This document shows, piece after piece, positions 39,957 to 49,087 of a DNA stretch of 64,000 nt. The stretch's first letter is position 1; each line of letters opens with the position of its first letter. A program made the translations under genes and the position numbers. The notes under the pieces were generated by a model. It searched no databases, was not told the DNA's origin, and was given only the letters and a program-made list of their open reading frames with translations. This stretch comes from Prado023 sp963747335. Lineage in GTDB: Bacteria > Actinomycetota > Actinomycetes > S36-B12 > CAIYMF01. The stretch spans positions 558,001 through 622,000 of the forward strand of contig CAVVEV010000012.1 of the NCBI GenBank assembly GCA_963747335.1. The letters are read 5' to 3'.

Positions 39957-40754
39957 TCAGCCCATGCGGCGGTCCTCGAGGGCCGGGAAGGCCCCACGCC
40001 AGGCGGCGACCCGATCGGGGTCGATCTCCACGGACAGGACCTCCTCGCCGGTGCCAGCCTCGGCAAGGACCTCGCCCTGCGGGTCGATGACCATCGAGCA
40101 CCCGGCGATCGGGACGCCCCCGTGGGTCCCTGCCTCGTTGCAGGCAAGGACATAGGCCTGGTTCTCGATGGCCCGCGCCCGGGCCAGGACCTGCCAGTGG
40201 GTGACGCGCCGCTCCGGCCATCCGGCCGGGATCACGAACGCCTCGGCACCGCCGTCCACCAGGGCTCGGAACAGCTCTGGGAAGCGCAGGTCGTAGCAGG
40301 TGGCCAGCCCGGTGCCCCCGAGCGGACCATCGACCACCACCACCTCGCCCCCACTGGTCATCACCGAGGTCTCGCCGCCGTTGAACCCGAACAGGTGGAC
40401 CTTGCGGTAGGAGCCGGCCAGGGAGCCGTCCGGAGCGAAGGCCACCTGGGTGTTGAAGTAGTCGATCTCCCCGGACTCCGCCTCGACCCGCTCGGCGAAG
40501 GACCCACCGAAGACCCATGCCCCCGACTGGGTGGCCACATCCGCCAGGGAACGGCACAACGGGCCATTCAGGGGCTCGGCATGCACAGGCATGAGGTCGA
40601 TCGCGAAGGCGCCGATGGGCCACAGCTCCGGCAGGACGACCAGGTCGTGGTCTGCGGCAACCTCCGCAGTCATCGCCAGGACCCGCTCGATGCGGTCGAC
40701 GACGGGCTCATCGTCGGTGATGCTCACCTGGAGCAGTGCGACGCGGACCGGCAT
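39957..40754 (-). CDS. Carbon-nitrogen hydrolase (nitrilase superfamily, omega-amidase-like)
   Basis: 265 residues with the full Glu-Lys-Cys triad: Glu about 43 in LPELWP, Lys about 118 in SYRKVHLFG, and Cys about 153 in ATCYDLRFPELF. RKVHLFGF and CYDLRFPE place it near omega-amidase/Nit2 or deaminated-glutathione amidase. It hydrolyses a small amide in the cytosol; the exact substrate is open. The ATG at 40754 lacks a clear ribosome site. The upstream glutaredoxin-like gene ends 44 bp before its start, so the three minus-strand genes here may form one unit. Confidence 0.85.
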   Translation of the reverse strand: MPVRVALLQVSITDDEPVVDRIERVLAMTAEVAADHDLVVLPELWPIGAFAIDLMPVHAEPLNGPLCRSLADVATQSGAWVFGGSFAERVEAESGEIDYFNTQVAFAPDGSLAGSYRKVHLFGFNGGETSVMTSGGEVVVVDGPLGGTGLATCYDLRFPELFRALVDGGAEAFVIPAGWPERRVTHWQVLARARAIENQAYVLACNEAGTHGGVPIAGCSMVIDPQGEVLAEAGTGEEVLSVEIDPDRVAAWRGAFPALEDRRMG

Positions 40755-40798
40755 GATCGTCAGGGTAGCCCGCCCGGGCGCGGGCTCGCTCACCCTGC

Positions 40799-41041
40799 TC
40801 AGCGGGGAGCGAGCGCTGCCCTGAGCCGGGCCCCGTCCACGTGCCAGATCCCGACGACGGCGCCGTCGACGACCGTGACGGGGATCTGCTCCCAGTAGAG
40901 GTCGGCGAGCGCCGGGTCCTCGAGGATCGAGACCTCGTCCCATTCCACGTCCAACTCGGCGCAGACCTGCTGGATGACCACACGAGCCTGGTCGCAGAGA
41001 TGGCATCCGGGCTTGCCGACGAGCTGGACCCGTGCCGTCAC
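40799..41041 (-). CDS. Glutaredoxin-like (DUF836) thiol protein
   Basis: 80 residues with a thioredoxin fold: VQLVGKPGCHLCDQARVVI carries a CHLC redox motif, and EQIPVTVVDG has the cis-proline. This small glutaredoxin-like family is widespread in actinobacteria; partner is unknown. The GTG start overlaps the stop of the acyl-CoA synthetase gene (GTGA), so translation is coupled. M. tuberculosis keeps a similar gene (Rv0508) near its serB1 locus. Confidence 0.82.
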   Translation of the reverse strand: MTARVQLVGKPGCHLCDQARVVIQQVCAELDVEWDEVSILEDPALADLYWEQIPVTVVDGAVVGIWHVDGARLRAALAPR

Positions 41042-42537
41042 GCCCGGACGTCCTTGAGCTTGCCCTTGGTGATCTTGCCGGTCGCAGCCCGGGGCAGCCT
41101 GGTGGCGAACTCGATGAGCGACGGGCACTTGAACCGGGCGAGGCGGGCCTCGCAGAAGGCGCGCAGGTCCTCAGGCTCGGGCACGCCCTTCTTCAGCACC
41201 ACGACAGCCTTCACGGACTCGCCGGTGAGCGGGTGCGGCACGCCGATGACCGCCACCTCCGCAACCGCCGGATGGGTCGCCAGGACAGCCTCCACCTCGC
41301 GCGGGTACACGTTGAAGCCGGACACGATGATGAGGTCACGTCGGCGGTCCACCAGCCGGTAGTCGCCGTCCTCATCGAGGATGGCGACGTCCCCGGTGTG
41401 GAACCAGCCGTCGGAGTCCACCCCACCCGATGCATCGGGCCAGTACCCGGACAGGACGGACTTGGCCTTGACCCACACCTCGCCCGGATCGCCCTCGTCA
41501 ACCTCCTGACCGGAGGTGTCCCGAAGCGAGACGTTCACCCCGGACAGCGGGCGGCCCACGGAGCCGGGCTTGGCACGTCGGGCCACGAGCGTGGAGGTGA
41601 CCACGGGACAGCACTCAGTGAGCCCGTAGCCCTCCCAGATCGGCTTGCCGGTGATGGTGCGGAACTGCGCGAAGACGTCCGGGGGCAGGGCGGAGGCCCC
41701 GCTGATCAGCAGGCGAACACCGTCCATGGACTCCCGTAGCGAGCCCTCCGCACTCCATGAGACGTACATGGGCGGGGCACCGGCGATGTTGGTGACGCCG
41801 AGATCCCGGACGGCCGCCAGCGAGGAACGCGACTCGAACCGGTCGAGCAGGACGCACGTGGCCCCCACCTTGGCCACGAGGCCGAGTCCGGCGTTGAGGC
41901 CGTAGATGTGGAACATCGGCAGCACCAGGAGCAGCCGGTCGTCGGGTTCCATTGCCGCAGGGCGACGGATCCTGGCCAGCGCGTCGATGTTGGCCCGCAT
42001 GGCACCGTGGCTGAGCATCGCGCCCTTGGGCTGGCCCTCGCTGCCAGAGGTGTACATGAGCACGGCGAGGTCCTTGGCCGCGGTCCGCGGGGCCGCGAAC
42101 GCCCCCCGGCCGCCGGGGCCGGCACCAACCAGCTCGGCGCCGTCCTCGGAGTCCACCGCCAGGACCCGCGTCGCGGGCGAACGCTTGGCCACCGATGCGC
42201 CGACCTTGGCCATGCCCGGATCATGGAGCAGGATCTCGGCACCGGAGTCGGCGCACAGGCGGCTGACCTCCGTCGCGGTGTACCCGGTGTTGATCGGCAC
42301 CGCGACCATCCCGGCCCGAAGCACACCGAAGTACGCGATCGCGAACTCGGGGCGGTTCCCGATCATCATCGCCACCCGGGAGCCCTTGCCGGAGCAGGCC
42401 TGGGTGAAGGCGCGCGCGGCCCGGTCGACACGCTTGTCGACCTCAGCCCAGGAGATCTCGGTGGTGCGGGTCACGAGGGCCGGATGGTCCGGGCGGGCGG
42501 CGGCCGACTCGCGTACGAGGTCAGCGATGTTCGTCAC
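41038..42537 (-). CDS. Acyl-CoA synthetase / AMP-dependent ligase (FadD-like)
   Basis: 499 residues of the ANL superfamily: P-loop YTSGSEGQPKGAMLSHG, A5 motif EGYGLTECCPVV, A7-A8 DGWFHTGDVAILDEDGDYRLVDRRRDLIIVSGFNVYP and the catalytic lysine in the C-terminal ATGKITKGKL. It activates a carboxylic acid to its CoA thioester through an acyl-adenylate. Chain length is not predictable, although it resembles long-chain FadD forms. GTG start. It may be functionally tied to the HAD phosphatase and acyltransferase next door in lipid metabolism, but it is divergent from the HAD gene (40 bp between starts). Confidence 0.88.
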   Translation of the reverse strand: MTNIADLVRESAAARPDHPALVTRTTEISWAEVDKRVDRAARAFTQACSGKGSRVAMMIGNRPEFAIAYFGVLRAGMVAVPINTGYTATEVSRLCADSGAEILLHDPGMAKVGASVAKRSPATRVLAVDSEDGAELVGAGPGGRGAFAAPRTAAKDLAVLMYTSGSEGQPKGAMLSHGAMRANIDALARIRRPAAMEPDDRLLLVLPMFHIYGLNAGLGLVAKVGATCVLLDRFESRSSLAAVRDLGVTNIAGAPPMYVSWSAEGSLRESMDGVRLLISGASALPPDVFAQFRTITGKPIWEGYGLTECCPVVTSTLVARRAKPGSVGRPLSGVNVSLRDTSGQEVDEGDPGEVWVKAKSVLSGYWPDASGGVDSDGWFHTGDVAILDEDGDYRLVDRRRDLIIVSGFNVYPREVEAVLATHPAVAEVAVIGVPHPLTGESVKAVVVLKKGVPEPEDLRAFCEARLARFKCPSLIEFATRLPRAATGKITKGKLKDVRA

Positions 42538-42577
42538 ACGAGCAGTGTGGCATGTCGGATCCGGCTAGGCTCGCCCC

Positions 42578-43621
42578 GTGGCCGATTCCCCGAACGCCCC
42601 GGAGGACCGGGCGACACCTGAGGATCTGGGAGCCGAGAACGGTGCCGTGATGGGCGCTTCAGGTGGCGCGGACGACGATGGTGAGCCCGGTCCTGGTGCT
42701 GGCGGCAGCCCAGTCGACTTGGCCGACAACGACAGCACGGAGGTCACTGCGGCCGGCCCCGGCGAGCCCGAGGAGCCCGAACCCGTCGGCGCGTGGCTCA
42801 CCCAGGGCATCAGCGCGCTCGAGCCGGAGAACGCCGGACCGGGCGCGGCGGCCTTCTTCGACATCGACAACACCATCATGCGTGGGTCGAGCATCGTGGC
42901 ACTGGCCAAGGGCATGGCCGACCGGGACTACTTCACCACCAGCGAGGTCGTGGACTTCACCTGGAAGCAGATCAAGTACGTGCTGTCCGGTCGGGAGAAC
43001 ATGGACGACATGGCCCAGGCCACCGAGAACGGCCTGCTCTTCGTCAAGGGCCGCGAGCCGAGCGAGATCCAGGACATGGCCGAGCAGGCCTACGACGAGC
43101 GCATGGTGGGTCGGCTCTGGGCCGGCACCGTCGAGCTGGCTGAGGCGCACAAGGCCCTGGGCCACGAGGTGTGGCTGGTCAGCGCGACACCGGTGGAGGT
43201 CGCCGACGTCATCGCCCGCCGCCTGGGCCTCACCGGAGGGCTGGGGACGATCGCCGAGGTCGCCGGCGGGCACTACACCGGCAAGCTCGAGGGGGTCCCC
43301 CTGCACGGCGCTGCGAAAGTCGCGGCCATCGAGCGCCTCGCCGTCGAGCGCGACCTCGACCTGACCCGATGCGCGGCCTACTCCGACTCGTCCAACGACA
43401 TCCCGATGCTCCAGTCCGTGGGCTGCCCTGTGGCGATCAACCCCGACGGCGCCCTGCGGTCCCATGCACGGGCGCAGGGGTGGCCGATCCGCGACTACCG
43501 GATCCGCGGCAAGGAGTCGGTCCGCAAGGGGGTACCCGCCGCCGCGGCTGCCGGCCTTGTCGCCGGAGCTGCCGTGGGCGTGGCCAAGGCGATCTCGGTG
43601 ATCCGGGACAACCGCGCCTGA
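42578..43621 (+). CDS. HAD-IB family hydrolase (SerB1-like)
   Basis: 347 residues. An acidic, low-complexity N-terminus of about 80 residues precedes the HAD core: AAFFDIDNTIMRGSS (nucleophile DxD), LVSATPVEVADVIA (motif II), and YSDSSNDIPMLQSVG (motifs III/IV), then a basic/hydrophobic C-terminal helix (AAAAAGLVAGAAVGVAKAI) that may sit on the membrane. It belongs to the SerB/PSPase-like group; Rv0505c is the counterpart in M. tuberculosis next to the same acyltransferase and epimerase genes. Phosphoserine or a lipid phosphate are both possible. GTG start. Confidence 0.83.
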   Translation: MADSPNAPEDRATPEDLGAENGAVMGASGGADDDGEPGPGAGGSPVDLADNDSTEVTAAGPGEPEEPEPVGAWLTQGISALEPENAGPGAAAFFDIDNTIMRGSSIVALAKGMADRDYFTTSEVVDFTWKQIKYVLSGRENMDDMAQATENGLLFVKGREPSEIQDMAEQAYDERMVGRLWAGTVELAEAHKALGHEVWLVSATPVEVADVIARRLGLTGGLGTIAEVAGGHYTGKLEGVPLHGAAKVAAIERLAVERDLDLTRCAAYSDSSNDIPMLQSVGCPVAINPDGALRSHARAQGWPIRDYRIRGKESVRKGVPAAAAAGLVAGAAVGVAKAISVIRDNRA

Positions 43622-43682
43622 GGTCCGGGCAGAGCGCGCCGGACACGCACGTCGGTCCCCGAGCGACGGCCGCCGACTGCGT

Positions 43683-44600
43683 TCAGCGGAAGACCCCGCG
43701 CCGCCGCACGAGCATCCGATACAGGTTGTGCTGGATGGTCTCGCGCACCTGGTCGGTGATCTCGAAGACCAGCATCGGGTCCTCGGCCGCGGCGTCGCCG
43801 AAGCCCTCGGTGTCGATGGGCTCGCCGAACTCGATGATCCACTTGGACGGCAATGGCACGACGCCCAGCGGGCCCAGCCACGGGAAGGTGGGGGTGATGG
43901 GGAAGTACGGCAGGCCGAACATGCGGGCCAGGACCTTCACGTTGCCCAGCATCGGGTAGATCTCCTCGGACCCGACGACCGAGCAGGGCACGATCGGGAC
44001 GCCGACCTTCAGCGCCGCCGCGACGAAGCCCCCACGGCCGAAACGCTGCAGCCGGTAGCGCTCGGAGAACGGCTTGCCGGTGCCCTTGTACCCCTCCGGC
44101 CAGACACCCACGAGCTCGCCGGAGCGCAGCAGCCTCTCGGCGTCGGCGTTGCATGCCAACGTCGCGCCAGCCTTGCGGGCCAGCGTCCCGACGAACGGCA
44201 TCTCGAAGACCATGTCGGCCCCCAGCGGGCGCAGGTGCCGACGACTCGGATGCGCGTCGTGGATCGCCATCTGCACCATCACGGCGTCGAGGCCGATCGT
44301 TCCGGCGTGGTTGGCCACCACCAGGGCACCACCCTCGGCGGGCACGTTCTCGATCCCGCGGACCTCGACGCGGAACCAGTGCTTGTACAGCGGGCGCAGG
44401 GCGGCCAGCAGGACGCTGTCGTTGAGCTCGGGATCGAAGCCGAACTCATCGACCTCGTACTGGCCCAGGGCGCGCCGACGCAGGAACTCCAGGGCCTCGC
44501 CGACCTGCTCGGCCCAGCTCGGGCCCTGGCCGATCACGGCGACGTCCGTGCCGGACGGCTCATCGGCCCCGGGCATGCGCAGGACACGTGCGTCATTCAC
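43683..44600 (-). CDS. Lysophospholipid acyltransferase family protein (PlsC-like)
   Basis: 305 residues. The acyltransferase core shows VVANHAGTIGLDAVMV (the HX4D motif), GVWPEGYKGTGKPFSERY (the EGxR region with Tyr-Lys), and VPCSVVGSEEIYP. It acylates a lysophospholipid or a related acceptor at the membrane. It corresponds to Rv0502. GTG 44600 overlaps the epimerase stop (GTGA) and has AGGGTGG at good distance; GTG 44609 is the alternative. The pair with the epimerase and bS22 is a conserved actinobacterial block. Confidence 0.85.
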   Translation of the reverse strand: MNDARVLRMPGADEPSGTDVAVIGQGPSWAEQVGEALEFLRRRALGQYEVDEFGFDPELNDSVLLAALRPLYKHWFRVEVRGIENVPAEGGALVVANHAGTIGLDAVMVQMAIHDAHPSRRHLRPLGADMVFEMPFVGTLARKAGATLACNADAERLLRSGELVGVWPEGYKGTGKPFSERYRLQRFGRGGFVAAALKVGVPIVPCSVVGSEEIYPMLGNVKVLARMFGLPYFPITPTFPWLGPLGVVPLPSKWIIEFGEPIDTEGFGDAAAEDPMLVFEITDQVRETIQHNLYRMLVRRRGVFR

Positions 44601-45622
44601 GCCGACCACCCTGAGAGGATGCGCCCGGCGACGGTCTCCGCCCCGGTGACGAGCTCGGGGGTGATCACATTGTTCAGCCGGCGGGCGTGGACGAAGTCGT
44701 CGAAGGTCTCGGCCGTCGTGTAGCGGGGGGTGTACCCGAACTTGTCCCGCAGGCGGGTGGTGTCCACCGCGCGACCGTGCATGAGCAGGCGCACCTGCTC
44801 GGGGCTGAAGTCGGCGAAGCCACCCCGCCGGACCCAGTGACCCACGGCTCCCACGAGGGGCGACCAGACGGGAACGCCCACCCGACCGGCGCGGCGGATC
44901 GCCTGCGAGAGGGCCAGGATGCCGTCGCCGGCCACGTTGTAGGTGCCGGCGTGGTCCTCCACAGTGGCCCGACGGAGCACCTCGAGGCCGTCGTCCTCAT
45001 GGACGAACTGGAGCCGGGCGTCGTAGCCGAGGACCGTCGGGATGACCGGAAGTGAGAAGTACTGGGCCATCGGGGTGTTGGCCGTGGGCCCGAGGAAGTT
45101 GGCGAACCGCAAGGTGGTGACCGTCAGGTCGGGGCGGCGTCGAGCCAGTCCGCGGACATAGGACTCGACCTCCACGGAGTCCTTGGCCCACCCGGAGCTG
45201 GGCAGGCTGGTCGGCTCCATGTCCTCGGTGAGCAGGGCAGCGTCACCGGCACCCGCGCCGTAGACGGAGGTGGAGGACTTCACGATGAGCTTCTCGACCG
45301 ACGACGCCTTCTGGCAGGCGGCGAGCAGCTGCATCGTCCCGATGACGTTGATCTCCTTCATCGGGGTGCGCCCGCCGGCCTGACGGGGGGTGGCGATGAC
45401 CCCCATGTGCACCACGGTGTCGACACCGGCCGTGGAGATCACCTTGCCGATGATCGGGTTGCGGATGTCAGCCCGGACGAAGTCAGCCCCACCGATGTCG
45501 CCAGTGGGGGTCACGACGTCGACGCCGATGACCCGCTGCACGTCGGGGTCGTCGGTGAGCAGGCGCGCCATCCTGCCGCCGAGGTAACGGGAGACCCCTG
45601 TGACGAGAACGACGCGCGCCAT
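44597..45622 (-). CDS. NAD-dependent epimerase/dehydratase-like protein (Rv0501/GalE2-like)
   Basis: 341 residues. An extended SDR Rossmann fold starts VVLVTGVSRYLGGRMARLL (the glycine motif is the looser TGxxxxLG), with RADIRNP for the adenine pocket and LIVKSSTSVYGAG. The usual catalytic YxxxK is missing: the lysine of SSGWAKDS has Ser, not Tyr, four positions before it. So classical epimerase chemistry is doubtful. It lies 4 bp downstream of bS22 and is coupled to the acyltransferase. The role is unknown. Confidence 0.78.
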   Translation of the reverse strand: MARVVLVTGVSRYLGGRMARLLTDDPDVQRVIGVDVVTPTGDIGGADFVRADIRNPIIGKVISTAGVDTVVHMGVIATPRQAGGRTPMKEINVIGTMQLLAACQKASSVEKLIVKSSTSVYGAGAGDAALLTEDMEPTSLPSSGWAKDSVEVESYVRGLARRRPDLTVTTLRFANFLGPTANTPMAQYFSLPVIPTVLGYDARLQFVHEDDGLEVLRRATVEDHAGTYNVAGDGILALSQAIRRAGRVGVPVWSPLVGAVGHWVRRGGFADFSPEQVRLLMHGRAVDTTRLRDKFGYTPRYTTAETFDDFVHARRLNNVITPELVTGAETVAGRILSGWSA

Positions 45623-45626
45623 CGCG

Positions 45627-45725
45627 CTACTTGGCGTTACGGCGCTGGACCCGCGTGCGCTTGAGCAGTTTGCGGTGCTTCTTCTTCGCCATCCGCTTGC
45701 GACGCTTCTTGATCACAGAACCCAC
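45627..45725 (-). CDS. Small ribosomal subunit protein bS22 (AURKAIP1/COX24 domain)
   Basis: 32 residues, GTG start, MGSVIKKRRKRMAKKKHRK then LLKRTRVQRRNAK. The KKRRKRM..KKHRKLL..TR.QRR pattern is the AURKAIP1/COX24 signature found in actinobacterial bS22 (Rv0500B type), a basic peptide buried in the 30S subunit near the decoding centre. AGG lies 8 bases before the start. It stops 4 bp before the epimerase ATG. A TAACAT -10-like box and the palindrome GGTAATTACC (45748-45757) lie just upstream and suggest its own promoter. Confidence 0.93.
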   Translation of the reverse strand: MGSVIKKRRKRMAKKKHRKLLKRTRVQRRNAK

Positions 45726-45826
45726 AGGGAAACCTCACAGACTTGCCGGTAATTACCCGCCATGTTACCGCCCGCGAGCGCCGGCCGGAAACCACGGCTC
45801 TGCCCGGAGGAGCACCGCGGCACGGC

Positions 45827-46024
45827 TCAGGCGGTGTCCACGAACGAGCGGCGCAGGTAGTCGTCCACGACGTACTCGGGGATCCGCACGGAGCGACCGA
45901 CCTTCAGCGCGGGCAGCGTCCCGGAGTTGACCATGCGGTAGACGGTCATCTTCGACAGGCGCATGATCGCCGCGACCTCGGCCACGGTCAGCAGGCGAAC
46001 CTCGCCCAATGGTCGTTCAGTCAT
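45827..46024 (-). CDS. BldC-like helix-turn-helix regulator (MerR-like)
   Basis: 65 residues: EVRLLTVAEVAAIMRLSKMT then VYRMVNSGTLPALKVGRSVRIPE, the winged-helix of BldC/excisionase-like proteins, with no effector domain. BldC of Streptomyces binds direct repeats cooperatively and controls development; Rv0500A is the mycobacterial relative beside proC and bS22. ATG 46024 follows GGGGAGGTGATC. The frame is open further upstream but has no homology. Confidence 0.9.
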   Translation of the reverse strand: MTERPLGEVRLLTVAEVAAIMRLSKMTVYRMVNSGTLPALKVGRSVRIPEYVVDDYLRRSFVDTA

Positions 46025-46154
46025 CGGATCACCTCCCCTCACCGGTCTGGAGGACCACATCCTACGCCCGAGCCTGCCCACGGCCAATGGGCGCGATTGC
46101 GCGACCCGCAACGCACGCGTGCCCGGTCCCGGCTTGCCGGCCCCTGCCCGGCCC

Positions 46155-47351
46155 TCAGAACGCCCCGAAGGGATCGGCGACCAGGCCCCAGTGCGGGAAC
46201 ACCGCACGACGCGTGTCCATGATCGCCCGGTCCAGGGGGTCCTCCGGGTGGTAGCTGCGCTCGAAGGGCTGGGCCCAGGGGTCATTTCCGTCGGTCATCC
46301 TGCCCGGGGCGGCCCGCCCGAGCAGGTCCAGGACGAAGACCCGGAAGGCCTCAGGCGTGGGGGTCTCGGGAGTGATCGGCCGGTGCAGGGCCTCGGCGAT
46401 CAGGTGGGTCCATGCCCTCGGGACCACGTCCACGACCTCGTAGCCCCCTCCCCCGACGGCCGCCCAGCGCCCACCCGCGAGCCGATGGGCCAGCCGGTGC
46501 ACGGCGGAGTAGGACGCCCTCTGGCCGTCCACGCTGAGCAGCAGGTGCGCCATGGGATCCTCGAAGTGCGAGTCGCAGCCGTGCTGGCTGACCAGGAACT
46601 CCGGGGCGAACTCCTCAAGGACCTGCGGCACGACCGCATTGAATGCCCGCAGCCACTGGTTGTCCCCGGTCCCGGCCGGAAGCGCCACGTTCACTGCCGT
46701 GCCCTGCGCCCCCGGACCACCGATGTCACCGGGCCATCCTGTCCCGGGGAACAGGGTCCGACCACTCTCGTGGAGGCTGATCGTCAGCACGCGTGGGTCG
46801 TCGTAGAACATCGCCTGCACGCCATCGCCGTGATGCGCGTCGACGTCGATGTACGCCACGCGCTGCACCCCGCGATCAAGGAGCCACCGGATCGCGACGG
46901 CGATGTCGTTGTACACGCAGAAGCCCGATGCGCGGTCGGGCATCGCGTGGTGCATCCCGCCGAAGAGGTTCACGGCGTGCTGGGAGTTGCCCGCGTGCAC
47001 CTCCTGGACCGCGCGGAGTGTGGCGCCGCACAGGTGCGACGCGGCCTCGTGCATGCGGGGGAAGACCGGGACGTCATCGGTGCCCATCCCGAATCGCGGG
47101 TCGCCGGCATCGCCGGTGTGCCCGGCCATGCGCACCGCGCTCAGGAAGTCCGGGACGTGCACCTTCACCAGGTCGTGGACGCCCACCGGCTCCACCTCGC
47201 GGATGAGGTCGACGTTGGGCGCCCGCAGGAGCCCGAAGTCCTCAGCCAGGCGCAGGGCCAGCTGAACCCGGATCGGCGCCATGGGATGGCCCTGCCCGAA
47301 GTTGTACGCCGCCAACGTGGGGTCGGCGATCACGGCCACCCGATCGCTCAC
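46155..47351 (-). CDS. Histone deacetylase-like amidohydrolase (AcuC type)
   Basis: 398 residues with zinc-site and charge-relay motifs of class I deacetylases: GGMHHAMPDRASGFCVYND (His-His pair), YIDVDAHHGDGVQAMFYDD (Asp and His ligands), LHESGRTLFPGTG, QHGCDSHFEDPM (Asp ligand) and the Tyr of VGGGGYEVVD. It removes acyl groups from lysines (in Bacillus, AcuC reactivates acetyl-CoA synthetase) or from small amides. GTG 47351 is used; homology starts there. Divergent from the potassium-uptake genes. Confidence 0.88.
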   Translation of the reverse strand: MSDRVAVIADPTLAAYNFGQGHPMAPIRVQLALRLAEDFGLLRAPNVDLIREVEPVGVHDLVKVHVPDFLSAVRMAGHTGDAGDPRFGMGTDDVPVFPRMHEAASHLCGATLRAVQEVHAGNSQHAVNLFGGMHHAMPDRASGFCVYNDIAVAIRWLLDRGVQRVAYIDVDAHHGDGVQAMFYDDPRVLTISLHESGRTLFPGTGWPGDIGGPGAQGTAVNVALPAGTGDNQWLRAFNAVVPQVLEEFAPEFLVSQHGCDSHFEDPMAHLLLSVDGQRASYSAVHRLAHRLAGGRWAAVGGGGYEVVDVVPRAWTHLIAEALHRPITPETPTPEAFRVFVLDLLGRAAPGRMTDGNDPWAQPFERSYHPEDPLDRAIMDTRRAVFPHWGLVADPFGAF

Positions 47352-47440
47352 CCACCCACCGTAGCCCCCGCATCGTCCCGAATGGCGCGGGAAGGGGCCA
47401 TAACGGGCATTGCAGGACCGTGAGTGCATAGCCTCGCACC

Positions 47441-49066
47441 ATGGTCCTGCGTCGAGCTCGCAACGAGCCCCGGCGCCGGATGCTCCGGGCCCGGCGACAC
47501 CATGAGCAGGCTGTCCGGAGCTCGTCCCCCGCGCCTGCCGTCACGCCATCGACACAGGGCTCCTCCGAGGTGGTGGCCCGCTCCCAGGCGCAACAGGCCC
47601 GCATCGGTCGCCGCTCGCCCACCCGGAGCATCACGACCTCGTTCGCGGTGCTGTGCCTCCTGGGAACCCTTCTGCTGATGCTGCCGATCATGCGCACGGG
47701 GGACGGGTCGGCGAGCCCGGGCGTCGCGCTCTTCACCGCGGTGAGTGCTGCCTGTGTCACCGGTCTGGCCGTGGTGGACACCGCGACCTACTGGAGCGTT
47801 CCCGGACAGGTGGCCATCCTCCTGCTCATCCAGGTGGGCGGATTCGGCATCCAGGCGCTGGGCACCTTGTGGATCCTCCTGCTCAACCGCAAGCTCGGGA
47901 CTGCCTCCCGACTGGCCGCCCAGGCCGAGACCGGCGTGCTCACGCAGGGCGACGTCCGGCAGGTGCTCAGTGCCCTGGCCGTCATCACCCTGAGCGTGGA
48001 GTCCCTCGTCGCCCTGCTCCTCGGGGTGAGGTTCTGGTGGCACTACGACGCGTCGCTGGGGGAGGCGGCGTGGAAGGGCGTGTTCCACAGCGTGAGCGCG
48101 TTCAACAACGCCGGCTTCGCGCTGGCCTCCGACTCACTGATGTCCTACGGCCAGGACCCCTGGATCCTGGGACCGATCGCGGTGGCGATCGTCATCGGGG
48201 GCCTGGGGTTCCTCGTGGTCCTCGAGCTCTTCCGCCGCAGCACCGGGGCCCGCGGCCTGGTGCCGCGACGCCGGGGGCCGGAGATGACACAGGACGAGGT
48301 GATCGCTCGCGGCCGCGAGCTGGCCCGGCGCTCACGCTACCGGATGGGGGCCTTCCACCCGGAGCGGTTCGGCTTCGCCAACCCGATCCCGCTGTCCCTG
48401 CACACACGCCTGATGCTCATCGGCACGGCGACGATGATGCTCGTCGGGACCCTGGGCTTCGCCCTCCTCGAGTGGGCCAACCCGGACACGCTGGGGTCCA
48501 TGACCTGGTGGGAGAAGACCATCCAGTCGGTGTTCTCCGGCGGCGTGACCCCACGCACGGCGGGCTTCAACACTGTGGACTACACCGCCGTGGTGCCCGA
48601 GACCCGGCTGCTGACCGACGCCCTGATGTTCGTCGGCGGGGGCAGCGGCAGTACCGCCGGCGGCATCAAGGTGACCACCCTGATGATCCTCTTCGTGGCC
48701 GCGCGCGCGGAGATCCGCGGGCATCAGGACGTGAACGTGCTGGATCGCCGGATCCCGAACGCGACGGTGCGGGTGGCCATCTCGGTGGCCATGATCAGCC
48801 TCGGCGCGGTGCTGGTCGGGACGATGGCGCTGCAGGCGCTGACCGACCTCAGCCAGGACCTCGCGCTGTTCGAGGTGATCTCAGCGCTTGCCACCGTGGG
48901 CCTGTCGGCCAACGTGACCCCCGGCCTGCCCGAGCCCGCCCAGCTGCTGCTGGTGGCGCTGATGTTCCTGGGCCGCGTCGGGCCGCTGACCCTGGCCTCG
49001 TCGTTGACGCTGCGCAGCACGCCCCGCGACTACCGGCTGCCCGAGGGCCGCCCGATGATCGGCTGA
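47441..49066 (+). CDS. TrkH/KtrB-type potassium uptake membrane subunit
   Basis: 541 residues. A basic, disordered N-terminus of about 65 residues precedes a four-repeat (M1-P-M2) pore: the selectivity turns are SAACVTGLAVVD, SAFNNAGFALAS, GVTPRTAGFNTVD and SALATVGLSANV, each with the key glycine. It imports K+ (with Na+ in Ktr types) under control of the RCK subunit encoded next. The gap to the trkA-like gene is 21 bp, so they form an operon. In firmicutes and some actinobacteria such RCK-gated systems respond to c-di-AMP; a disA gene is 8 kb away. Confidence 0.9.
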   Translation: MVLRRARNEPRRRMLRARRHHEQAVRSSSPAPAVTPSTQGSSEVVARSQAQQARIGRRSPTRSITTSFAVLCLLGTLLLMLPIMRTGDGSASPGVALFTAVSAACVTGLAVVDTATYWSVPGQVAILLLIQVGGFGIQALGTLWILLLNRKLGTASRLAAQAETGVLTQGDVRQVLSALAVITLSVESLVALLLGVRFWWHYDASLGEAAWKGVFHSVSAFNNAGFALASDSLMSYGQDPWILGPIAVAIVIGGLGFLVVLELFRRSTGARGLVPRRRGPEMTQDEVIARGRELARRSRYRMGAFHPERFGFANPIPLSLHTRLMLIGTATMMLVGTLGFALLEWANPDTLGSMTWWEKTIQSVFSGGVTPRTAGFNTVDYTAVVPETRLLTDALMFVGGGSGSTAGGIKVTTLMILFVAARAEIRGHQDVNVLDRRIPNATVRVAISVAMISLGAVLVGTMALQALTDLSQDLALFEVISALATVGLSANVTPGLPEPAQLLLVALMFLGRVGPLTLASSLTLRSTPRDYRLPEGRPMIG

Positions 49067-49087
49067 TCGCCATGAGAGGAGTGACCG

